From CBDATY01 sp965200445 (GTDB lineage: Bacteria; Bacillota_I; Bacilli_A; Mycoplasmatales; Mycoplasmataceae): a DNA stretch of 6,047 nucleotides. Each line of letters starts with the position of its first letter. Position 1 is the first letter of the stretch. The position numbers were made by a program, and so were the translations under genes. A model generated the notes under the pieces. It searched no databases. It worked only from the letters and a program-made list of their open reading frames with translations, and had not been told where the DNA came from. Shown here piece after piece: positions 1-6,047 of this stretch. The stretch covers positions 1-6,047 of the forward strand of contig CBDATY010000006.1 in assembly GCA_965200445.1 (NCBI GenBank), read 5' to 3'.

Positions 1-20
1 GCCATAGCCATGGCAATGGC
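1..20. repeat. Near-perfect 20-bp palindrome
   Basis: The first 20 bases equal their reverse complement at all but one symmetric pair (positions 6 and 15, both A), centred on GCCATGGC. It may be the tip of the repeat that continues as copy 1, but the window edge prevents seeing its context. Confidence 0.55.
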
Positions 21-23
21 TGG

Positions 24-140
24 TGGTAGCAACCATAGAGATTATAAAAGAATAGAGAGGGCATGGTAGAATAAATTCAGTCGAACGAAAAGAACAAATT
101 GAAGCTTGCTAATGGGGACAAATTTTAAACCCGAATGTAT
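24..140 (+). repeat. Dispersed repeat, copy 1 (inverted relative to copy 2)
   Basis: This segment aligns to the reverse complement of 2325-2430. The best block is 33-64, where 28 of 32 bases match (ccatagagat, then ataaaag and atagag, then ggcat). A second block of 49 bases ending at 140 matches over roughly three quarters of positions, including acaaattgaa and ctaatgggg. A short indel-rich stretch separates the blocks. The copies face each other, with the same end outermost. They are too diverged to be recent terminal inverted repeats of one insertion, so two old insertions of one family is the default reading. The family is not recognised. The left boundary may lie outside the window. Confidence 0.75.
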
Positions 141-809
141 GGTTGTGCGCCTTTTGGCTGGCTATCGACTTTTCACAACAAGAATCGAGAAAGCTTGAGA
201 AAAACGTTTTTCCGATTTTTTCGCATTTAAAGTTTTTTTATGTAAAAAGAGAGGCGAAGATGTTAAACATTAGTGCGGGACTGGTGTTTTAATTGAATTT
301 TGTGTTTTGAATCCTGGATAAAGTTGGGTATGTTTGATATAATTGAGTATTTGTGAGCGAAAATGCAATTTTTGTATTCGAAAAAAATCAGATGAACACT
401 TGAAAAGTCATTAATACACTGCAGCATTGCTTTTCTACACCTTATTGTACCTCTAAAACAATTTTGACAACTGTTTCGAGGAAAAAAGTTCAATTTGTGT
501 CTAGATGTCAGACAATTTGGCAGACAATTTACATACTCTGCAAAAAGCCGGTCAAAAACTGGTTGCTATGCGTTGCTAGAGAGAACCTAAGGTTGAAAAA
601 CTCATATATTTGCACAAAAATCTGGCTGCCTGCGACTCAAATTACAAGAACTAGGAAGCAACAACATATTATCCTAGCACAGTCAATATCTGTGTGCATC
701 ATGGTCATAAAAACAAGCAAAAATTGACAAAAACTGTATGTTTTCATCCACTCGATCCGAACGTTGTATCCCAATTAGATTATTATATCTTTAACTAGAA
801 ATACCACAG
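141..809. other. Intergenic stretch with no recognised gene
   Basis: The short open frames here on both strands give low-complexity, stop-bounded peptides with no family features. No splice-flanked exon, tRNA or clear repeat was recognised. The stretch separates dispersed repeat copy 1 from the LTR. Confidence 0.6.
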
Positions 810-813
810 GTAG

Positions 814-1045
814 TGTAACGGACCGAGATCCACAATAACACATAAACTCTTTCAGTTAGAATCTACTTTATTCGTCATGATCTCTCTATATTTATACACT
901 GTTAAAATAGTATGAGTCTACATTATTTACATAAACTACGCACAGGAAGAACGCATATAGAAAAGGAGTGTTGACCACAATTTACATCGTCATGACCCCG
1001 CGCAAATAATGCTAAGTCACTTAATCTATTTACACAATCGCTACA
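814..1045 (-). mobile_element. Probable solo LTR of a Gypsy-like retrotransposon
   Basis: Read on the minus strand, this segment starts TGTAGCG and ends CGTTACA, giving terminal inverted repeats of 7 bp with one mismatch and the usual TG...CA ends. GTAG immediately flanks both sides (810-813 and 1046-1049), fitting a 4-bp target-site duplication. Inside, in LTR order on the minus strand, are a TATAAATA at 896-889 and an AATAAA at 872-867, about 50 nt before the 3' end. No primer-binding site follows the 3' end and no gag/pol-like frame is next to it, so a solo LTR is the best reading. An alternative 5' boundary at 1161 (TGTAGC) would also take in the GC-rich TATA-containing block at 1066-1107, but has no matching target duplication. 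Assignment to a superfamily is inference from the terminal sequence and target-site size only. Confidence 0.5.
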
Positions 1046-1159
1046 GTAGCCCAGAGAACGCTGCGTATTTATATTCGCGCGGCGCTCGCTCGTGGTGCTC
1101 GCGACCCTTTGGTTTAATATAATGACAAGGCTGGCAAGATTTTAGCGTAAATAATGCTA
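1000..1159 (+). repeat. Direct 15-mer pair spanning the LTR edge
   Basis: gcgcaaataatgcta (1000-1014) and gcgtaaataatgcta (1145-1159) match at 14 of 15 positions, 145 bp apart. Repeated boxes of this kind are common in the U3 part of LTRs. The second copy ends just inside the alternative outer LTR boundary at 1161, which favours the longer version of the element. Confidence 0.5.
1062..1107 (-). promoter_or_regulatory. CpG-rich block with TATA-like box beside the LTR
   Basis: In an AT-rich window this short block is dense in CpG (1075-1105). On the minus strand it is followed at once by ATATAAATA (1074-1066). The arrangement of a GC-rich upstream element and a TATA box resembles an LTR or gene core promoter pointing toward lower coordinates. 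It may belong to the neighbouring LTR if that element extends to 1161. No transcript or coding sequence downstream supports promoter activity. Confidence 0.25.
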
Positions 1160-1161
1160 CA

Positions 1162-1744
1162 ACGTTCGCTAAATTAAACTATGAATACTTCGCAAATTAC
1201 AAACAAAAACCATTCAAAAATTACATTATGCTAAACAGCAATAGTTTTTTTACTCTCTCTCAAAGTTTTTAGTACAAAAATATTTCTTAAACCGGCTAAA
1301 AAAGCAAATGTTTTTTGGGTTTTTGTAAATATTTTTGAAACTATCCTGGAGTCACCCACCCGCCTGTGTCGTCATTTTTTTAAACAGCAATTGAAAAGCT
1401 GATTGGCTGTTTTCGGAACAGTTTTTGGCAAAAAAATCTCGGGAATAGAGCCAGACAGGGGGGGGGGGAATGCTTGAATAAAAATGCATGCAGGCCGAGT
1501 ACATGTACAGGCAAAGGTACAAAGGACGCGCTTGAGAAAAATATAATTGCATTGTTGTCGCTTGCCTTTTGGTTGGTTCACTTCGTGCTTATTTACACGG
1601 CTAATTTTTTTGTACTCAAACAAATAAAAACATAAAGCCATAGAAGACACAAGAAAGTTTATCCATTTGGTAAGTGTAGTATTTTGTATTCATATGATGA
1701 ATTAGATATAGGCATTTGGTTTGTTTGAAAAAGTATTAACATAC
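1162..1744. other. Intergenic stretch with no recognised gene
   Basis: AT-rich sequence with T/A runs, a short CT-rich tract (1251-1260) and the G11 run. A GGTAAGTG donor-like site at 1671-1678 has no supported exon before it. Confidence 0.6.
1458..1468 (+). repeat. G11 homopolymer
   Basis: An uninterrupted run of 11 G. Likely a variable simple repeat and prone to length error in sequencing. No coding frame crosses it credibly. Confidence 0.9.
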
Positions 1745-1777
1745 AGGATTAGGTTTAGGGTTAGGAGTAGGGTTAGG
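1745..1777 (+). repeat. Degenerate interstitial telomere-like repeat
   Basis: The tract contains aggtttaggg, ttagg, agtaggg and ttagg in succession, i.e. imperfect TTAGGG units in five or so copies. It contains only two GGG runs, so it does not meet the four-run G-quadruplex rule. Its size and degeneracy suit an interspersed-element component rather than a true former telomere. Confidence 0.7.
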
Positions 1778-1796
1778 CTTGTCGTAAATTTATCAT

Positions 1797-1832
1797 ATCA
1801 GTAAATTTAGAGAATTTTAGCAATTTACTGAT
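1797..1832. repeat. Perfect 11-bp inverted repeat
   Basis: The arm atcagtaaatt (1797-1807) and its exact complement aatttactgat (1822-1832) enclose a 14-nt AT-rich loop. Further gtaaatt copies flank it (near 1784 and 1835). It lies 20 nt after the telomere-like tract. It is AT-rich, so a stem would be weak. It may be a transposon end or a chance structure. Confidence 0.6.
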
Positions 1833-2202
1833 GTAGTAAATTCGGATGAGGAGCTTATGCTGCAACAAGTCGGGAGCTTTTTGAAATCATGAAAATGCTC
1901 GGAAACTTCGAAAATAAAATGTGGAATCATTACGGCTACTGAATGTACTTTCCATTCTTGTTTCCTACTGCCGGCGAGTTTTTTTGTCGTCTTTTAATTT
2001 CCGTATTTATAATTTATTTTTATTGGTTTGTAATGATTTCAATTTGTTTCCTTACAGATTTTATGACATTTACTTTAAAAAACCCTCGGAAATGAATGAT
2101 GTCAGCTAAAAGGTCGAACGTCCAAACCAACACATAATGGCGGATGATTTTGTCATCTCAGAATTAATAACCCTCGCGCTCCGCGCTGCTGCTCGGGGAT
2201 AA

Positions 2203-2279
2203 ATTATTGGGATTATCACGGTTAGGGGTAGGGTTGGGGTTTGGGTCAAGGTTAATAATAACGAATAATCACCAATAAT
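2203..2279. repeat. Inverted repeat enclosing a G-rich tract
   Basis: The left arm attattgggattat (2203-2216) pairs with the right arm ataatcaccaataat (2265-2279), with one bulged base. The roughly 48-nt loop carries a telomere-like G-rich tract. The arms lie inside or beside dispersed repeat copy 2. They could be the subterminal hairpin of a small non-autonomous transposon, but no element ends were identified. Confidence 0.6.
2225..2245 (+). other. Canonical G-quadruplex motif, telomere-like
   Basis: Four G runs of lengths 4, 3, 4 and 3 are separated by loops of TA, TT and TTT, satisfying the G3+N1-7 rule on the plus strand. The surrounding sequence (from ggttagggg at 2220) looks like degenerate TTAGGG units. 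Folding in vivo is not shown. Confidence 0.75.
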
Positions 2280-2324
2280 CTTATTGGGATACAAATGCAA
2301 CGCGCGGATCGGCTGTTTCATCGC

Positions 2325-2430
2325 TATACATCCGGGACTTAAGTTAGCCCCCATTAGATTTGTTCAATTTGTCCCGCGATTCGTCCCGTGATGCCGACTC
2401 TATCCTTTTATGATCTCTATGGTAGTAACC
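2325..2430 (-). repeat. Dispersed repeat, copy 2
   Basis: The reverse complement of this segment matches 24-140. The element probably continues on the minus strand past 2325 to about 2110, taking in the G-rich hairpin at 2203-2279 and a GC-rich block near 2171-2200, because composition changes abruptly there and copy 1 has lost or lacks this part. On the minus strand the conserved block reads HRDHKRIE in one frame; copy 1 reads HRDYKRIE in the matching frame. That could be a coding remnant or coincidence. Confidence 0.75.
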
Positions 2431-3045
2431 GCTTGTTATGCTCAATTTTGAGCCCGCAGCTGTTTTTACCACCCCTGGATGTTCCAGAATGATATTTTGA
2501 TTTTTGATGTGTGATTTACTCAAAGCATACAAGTTGTTCATTATATACTTGGCCTTGGAAATGGACGGAAAAATAAATGAAATATGTGAAAATATAATGA
2601 AAACTTAATGAATTATTGAAAATATGCATGCTCAATTGGATGTTTTAAGGCGATGGGGAATCGGACCCAGTATTTACATATGAAGCTTTGAATGACAGGC
2701 ACTATGCTCGATCTTATTTTACGTCAAATTTCTATGCTTGATGACTGGGTATGCTCCATACTGAATATTCTGGTTAACTAAATTGATGAACTTATTGAAA
2801 CCCAAAAATTGCCTTGAGCCCTCATGTCATATATAAATTATAGTAATTAGTGGCAAACATTTCTTGCAAATTAATGATTTCATTCAGGCACAATGTCCCA
2901 CAGTTTGTAAAGCTAACTACCCCGTATGCAAGCTATTTAATAGCCAGTCAATGGTTTACAAAAAGGCGCAATGGACGAAACCAATTTGACAGCTATATAA
3001 GGGAAATTGAAGCAAAAGTGTCAAATCCTGTGGGTTTGACCAATA

Positions 3046-3060
3046 CCCCCCCCCCCCCCC
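3046..3060 (+). repeat. C15 homopolymer
   Basis: An uninterrupted run of 15 C in noncoding sequence. Its length is likely to vary between alleles and between reads. The frame that translates it as a proline run (2850-3191) has no other protein-like feature and is not accepted as a gene. Confidence 0.9.
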
Positions 3061-4373
3061 GCCTGGAGCAAACTGTTGACAAGTGCATTAGATCAGGCAT
3101 ACAGAAGTATATGCCTTGTCCACACATGTCTTCAAAAATATCCACCTTGAAATGTGTCAACTTTTTCCTGGCAAGTTTTCTATTGATCTAGTACTGAACG
3201 GTTATGTTAGTAGGATAGAAATTTACTATTAGCCTTTTCAGGCCTAAAGACAAAACATCAATGCATGTACCCTGTGTAACCACAAAATACCTCCCAGGGT
3301 GACGTTGCTGTCAGGCATTTTATGTATACCTACAGCTGTACATGAATTCACATAATATTTAAAGGGTCTTTAAGGTATTAAAGGTGCCAACTGCAATCCA
3401 TACAAGTATGAATGTCGTTATGTTGTCGGTTTTAGGGGGGTTTTCCTAATGAAAATTTCAAGTAGTTTTCACACCTGATATAACGTAATTATGTAATGCT
3501 CTTTTGAAGTATATCTAAAAAGCATAGTTCTTATTTCTTGTACGACATATTTATGGATTTTATCACAAGTAACTGGGGAGGGGTGCGTATATTCAAACAT
3601 ATTAAAGTCGAGTCGGTCGGTTTTAAATGTTTTATTGCTGTTCAAAATTTTACAAGATTTTTCTAAATAGGATTTTTTCCTAGAAAACTTCTAATTTTAA
3701 TTAAATGTCTCTTGAAATTTGCATGGAAGTTAGGTATAGTAAAAGCATAAATTAAGCATGTACAAAGACAATCTTGCTCAAAATATAGAGCTTTGAACGG
3801 CTTGCACTCAAGCAAAGTTTCTGAAATTTTGAACTGCAATACAACACCAGACATATTACTGTATCTATCTACCAAGACGCATGTGCTGGTAGTATTTAAC
3901 TTGTTCGAAAAGACAAAACCCGCAGGTTTTGAAGTTTTAATTCTTTTTAATTTTTCTGTTTATTTTATGCTATAAGCACACAAACAATGCATTTCATGAT
4001 TAGAGTGTACAAGATACATTTGTATTCGGAGAATATGTATTTATTACGCGTTGAATAATTTAAACTCGGCGAAGAACGTAAAATATTATCTTTATCCTGT
4101 TAGCATTATGCCATTATTAGCCAGCAGCCGTTTCTTTTTTTCTGTGCTATGCAAGATCATTCATATTTTGACCACTTCATTAAACAGTAAAAAAAACAAA
4201 TATTCGAAACAATTTACGGTATCTTTTGTCTTTTACAGAAGTATGTATTCAAAAATACAGCAAAACAATATAAATTTCGTAATTTGTTTCAGAGGCGTAA
4301 CAAAGATCATACATATTGAGGACAAAACGAAAATTGCACACATTTTAAAAATACGCTCATTGATCAGGTGTCA

Positions 4374-4402
4374 GGTGCAGCACCAATCCGGACAATGTCG
4401 GA
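4374..4402. repeat. Two small inverted repeats beside a G-rich tract
   Basis: ggtgcagcacc (4374-4384) is a perfect 5-bp-arm palindrome. It is followed by tccggacaatgtcgga (4387-4402), which pairs over seven bases with one bulged G. A G-rich tract (ctaggggttggg) follows at once. The function is unknown and the structure is small enough to arise by chance. Confidence 0.4.
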
Positions 4403-4599
4403 CTAGGGGTTGGGTACGCTCTTTTTGATAATGGGTTTATCAGATTACTGTGCCAAGTCTTTTAAATTGTAACGATGAAGAGTGGATGTTTTTAACCTAC
4501 AAGCAATTCGCTCAAAAATATTTACAGTCGTTATAGAAATCACTAAAATTTTTAAGAAACACGCAAAGATAACACATCAATTTATGACAACCGGATCAA

Positions 4600-4605
4600 T
4601 TTATT
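4600..4605 (-). terminator. Candidate poly(A) signal overlapping the ELOVL stop codon
   Basis: The minus strand reads AATAAA across the TAA stop (4603-4601). About 20-45 nt downstream, at roughly 4580-4556, the minus strand is GU-rich (TGATGTGTTATC followed by TTTGCGTGTTTC), which fits a downstream cleavage element. A CATAAA variant lies between them at 4586-4581. If this set is used, the 3'UTR would be only about 15-25 nt. Other AATAAA copies on the same strand, at 4045-4040 and 3964-3959, would give UTRs of 550 nt or more. The sequence alone does not decide between them. Confidence 0.4.
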
Positions 4606-4789
4606 TGGATTTTAAATTTTTTATTTCGCTATTCTTCTTCTTAACATATTCTTGAATGTAGAAATTTCCAAACAGCATTATTAAAGAGATGTCATAACCA
4701 ATAAAGATCCAGATCAACCAACGAGGATAGCTGCAGTTTGGTACATTCAACGCATTGATGAGGTAAAAAAACACCATTAAAAACTGAAT
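4601..4789 (-). CDS. ELOVL: ELOVL fatty acid elongase, terminal coding exon with stop
   Basis: This is the C-terminal exon of the same elongase. It begins after a tttcaacag acceptor at 4790, in phase 0 with the donor at 5189, so the joined peptide reads LTTLQL|IQFLMVFF as in known family members. It encodes 62 residues and a TAA stop. Residues 1-13 and about 25-46 are hydrophobic and fit the last two membrane helices. Between them is a short loop with C19 and a YPRW motif (family: C-x-FP/YP-xW). The second helix region reads IGYDISLIMLFGNFYIQEY, the conserved end of the ELOVL domain, followed by a lysine-rich tail ending KNLKSK. The tail has lysine at -3 but not at -4 or -5, so it is not a canonical KKXX or KXKXX retrieval signal. 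Residue 9 is Tyr where I recall His in ELOVL1/4-type and Gln in ELOVL2/5-type proteins. An in-frame ATG lies upstream of the acceptor, but splicing explains the sequence better than an independent start. Confidence 0.95.
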   Translation of the reverse strand: MQFLMVFFYLINALNVPNCSYPRWLIWIFIGYDISLIMLFGNFYIQEYVKKKNSEIKNLKSK

Positions 4790-5189
4790 CTGTTGAAACA
4801 GATTAAACAAGAATTATGATGAGGGCATGATCTAGGGACAGTGGGGTTCAGTTTAAGAGAGAAACTTAAATATAAATTTGTGTCGACCAATTCGGGGCCG
4901 ACAAAGAGTACTAATCTTGCAATCTTAAATCAAAGCTGATCCAGTATTGCGAAGTTTGCCCTATGCTCTCCATGATCAGTCCTATAATTGCTTTTCAAGA
5001 ATATTGTTATACAATGTGACCTCCAACAAGATTAGGTACCATTGATTTAAAGAGTAATAGCCACAGATATGCTACTATAATTTAAATGGAAGGCTATTTG
5101 AGTGCGAATAAAAGCGCAATGGGGAGTAGATTTGCATAACATTCTTTTATAAGCGCTGTGCAGCAACATTATCTGCCATGCAAACTCAC
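4790..5189 (-). other. Intron between the last two ELOVL exons
   Basis: A 400-nt phase-0 intron with a GTGAGT donor (5189-5184) and a CAG acceptor (4792-4790) on the minus strand. It is inferred from exact continuity of the ELOVL reading frame across it. The polypyrimidine tract before the acceptor is modest but T-rich. I see no nested gene or structured RNA inside it. Confidence 0.9.
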
Positions 5190-5317
5190 CAACTGAAGTG
5201 TTGTCAAATACTTTTTCCACCACAAAAATTTCTTAAATTGTGGACCAAGTGCAGATAACATGTAATAAAAATACATCACGGCGTGTACAAAACAATTTAG
5301 GATGGCCCCAAAATATG
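5190..5317 (-). CDS. ELOVL: ELOVL fatty acid elongase, internal coding exon (partial gene)
   Basis: This exon encodes part of an ELOVL-family 3-ketoacyl-CoA synthase, the ER membrane enzyme that performs the condensing step of very-long-chain fatty acid elongation. The minus strand shows a pyrimidine-rich acceptor ending in ctttcag, then 128 nt: two bases completing a split codon (phase 1) and 42 residues, followed by a GTGAGT donor. The peptide starts YFGAILNCFVHAVMYFYY and continues LSALGP, a K-rich FLWWKKY stretch and LTTLQL. The N-x3-H-x2-MY-x-YY motif, the WWKKYLT block and the LQ pair are family hallmarks; N, H, MY and YY are all intact. The first half is a hydrophobic, probably membrane-spanning helix. 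The upstream exon with the HxxHH catalytic box is not in the window. The sequence resembles ELOVL1/4/7 more than ELOVL2/5 in the LSALGP and LTxLQL parts, but the paralogue cannot be fixed. Boundaries are read by eye. Confidence 0.93.
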
Positions 5318-6047
5318 CTGAAAGAAATAATTTATAAAGGCAGTTGGATGCGGTTACATTATCATTATCAAAAGGATTTCATGGCATGCGAAGAAAAAAA
5401 GTAAGGCAAGAGAGTGATGTGACGAAATCGAGTGCTGTGACGTTTTGTTCTTCGCGCGTAATAACGGTTTCTGTAATCGATCACTGTACAGAAACACACA
5501 AAAAAGAACTCTATTTGTTTTATATGATAATTAAAAAGTATAAAATGCTTGGAAAATTCGTCACGAAAACACTTTGCCCAAGTACATCACGCCATTGGAT
5601 GACGTGTACTATAATAACACACAGCTCGTTGATTAGCTGAAACACGTGTATGCACATATATGAAGTGATGTTTATTATTCAAAATGGCATCTTTTGATAA
5701 TATTAATAATAATATTTTTTGGGAATATTAATAATATCAACAAAATATATATAAAATTATACCCAAAAGGAAGAATGCAAAACGGGACAGGAAAGCCCAT
5801 GCAAGGCACCCCCCTCAAAACTCTAAAGTTAATTATATTAAAATTACACAATAACAATAATTAAAGTAAAGCTCAATTTGCGTTAACACCCAAAGGATAT
5901 TTTCAAAAAAAAACAACAAATTTTTAGGTAATTTAGATACATTAAAAGGTGAAAATGCATAAAAAAGTTTAATTAAGTAATGGACGGTGCGATTGAGGTT
6001 GGATTGCGGGACGGTTGAGCCGTTGAGGTTAACAACAAATGACCGCA
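5318..6047 (-). other. Upstream ELOVL intron, incomplete
   Basis: This region lies 5' of the internal ELOVL exon on the minus strand. It ends in a good acceptor (TTATTTCTTTCAG) at 5318. I looked for the expected preceding exon, with the HxxHH box and the surrounding FLHVYHH-type motif, and did not find it, so the intron is at least 730 nt. The region is AT-rich. It holds an AT-rich repeat patch at 5695-5737 and a short more GC-rich patch near 5783-5816, but no reading frame with recognisable protein features. Confidence 0.65.
5695..5737. repeat. AT-rich direct and partly inverted repeat
   Basis: aatattaataat occurs exactly at 5699-5710 and again at 5724-5735, separated by a T-rich spacer with GGG. 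The sequence is also partly self-complementary. It lies in the upstream ELOVL intron and is probably simple-sequence drift. Confidence 0.5.

Larger units (their letters stand above)
2431..4599. other. Gene-poor stretch downstream of ELOVL
   Basis: No exon, tRNA or protein family was recognised on either strand across this 2.2 kb. Its right edge is the sequence just 3' of the ELOVL stop codon and would hold a longer 3'UTR if a distal poly(A) site is used. It contains the C15 run, a weak Pol III-like box pair on the minus strand (2709-2657), a GGGG-rich spot near 3574-3583 and the small hairpins at 4374-4402. The open frame at 4051-4428 (+) is AT-driven and shows no domain. Confidence 0.55.

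Noticed and set aside
1745..1777. True telomere or chromosome-fusion site
   Set aside because: Too short and too degenerate, with similar tracts elsewhere in the window; an interspersed-element component is more likely.
1650..2109. Possible plus-strand exon pair: donor GGTAAGTG at 1671 and acceptor TTTCCTTACAG ending at 2057, followed by a short open tail
   Set aside because: The acceptor looks good, but each frame joined across the pair is short, lacks an ATG or hits a stop at once, and the peptide is unrecognised.
2106..2541. Two overlapping minus-strand open frames as small genes
   Set aside because: They coincide with dispersed repeat copy 2 and its G-rich hairpin. Part of one frame is the translated telomere-like tract (TLTQTPTLPLTV).
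2850..3191. 113-codon plus-strand open frame with a proline run
   Set aside because: The proline run is simply the C15 homopolymer, and the rest has no domain, no repeat of known type and no splice support.
4051..4428. 125-codon plus-strand open frame, the longest in the window
   Set aside because: AT-driven composition with no recognisable motif. It lies antisense to the region just downstream of ELOVL and has no sign of coding constraint.
5675..5857. 60-codon minus-strand hydrophobic open frame as an upstream ELOVL exon or small membrane protein
   Set aside because: It has no HxxHH box or ELOVL motif, and its hydrophobicity comes from AT-rich repeats in the intron.
1..6047. CRISPR array, bacterial operon, rRNA or intact tRNA
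   Set aside because: No regular repeat-spacer pattern, no ribosome binding site-led gene cluster and no full cloverleaf or rRNA motif was seen. The spliced ELOVL gene shows the DNA is eukaryotic.

Overview
This is eukaryotic, almost certainly metazoan, nuclear DNA. It is AT-rich and gene-poor, with spliced coding sequence, long stop-filled stretches and several classes of diverged dispersed repeat. No bacterial or phage-like gene organisation is present. The species cannot be named from the sequence; an invertebrate is a reasonable inference from the ELOVL sequence, which mixes features of vertebrate ELOVL paralogues, and from the short (400 nt) intron.

The only gene I can support is the 3' end of an ELOVL-family very-long-chain fatty acid elongase on the minus strand. 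It consists of an internal coding exon at 5317-5190, a 400-nt GT-AG intron, and the terminal coding exon at 4789-4601. Both junctions preserve the reading frame and the joined peptide reads continuously through known ELOVL motifs. The catalytic HxxHH exon and the start codon are not in the window; they must lie beyond base 6047, so 5318-6047 is read as intron. The 3' end looks compact: an AATAAA overlaps the stop codon and a GU-rich stretch follows about 20-45 nt later.

The left half (1-2440) is dominated by repeats. A diverged dispersed repeat occurs twice in inverted orientation, at 24-140 (+) and 2325-2430 (-). A probable solo LTR lies on the minus strand at about 814-1045, with a candidate 4-bp target duplication (the alternative outer boundary is 1161). 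Two degenerate telomere-like G-rich tracts are present; the second (2225-2245) fits the canonical G-quadruplex pattern and sits in the loop of an inverted repeat.

The middle (2431-4599) holds no recognisable gene. It contains a C15 homopolymer, a weak bipartite Pol III-like box pair, and a small hairpin beside a third G-rich tract. I found no convincing novel system. The observations most worth checking are the inverted dispersed repeat with its G4-in-a-hairpin, the LTR boundaries, and the mixed subfamily signature of the elongase.
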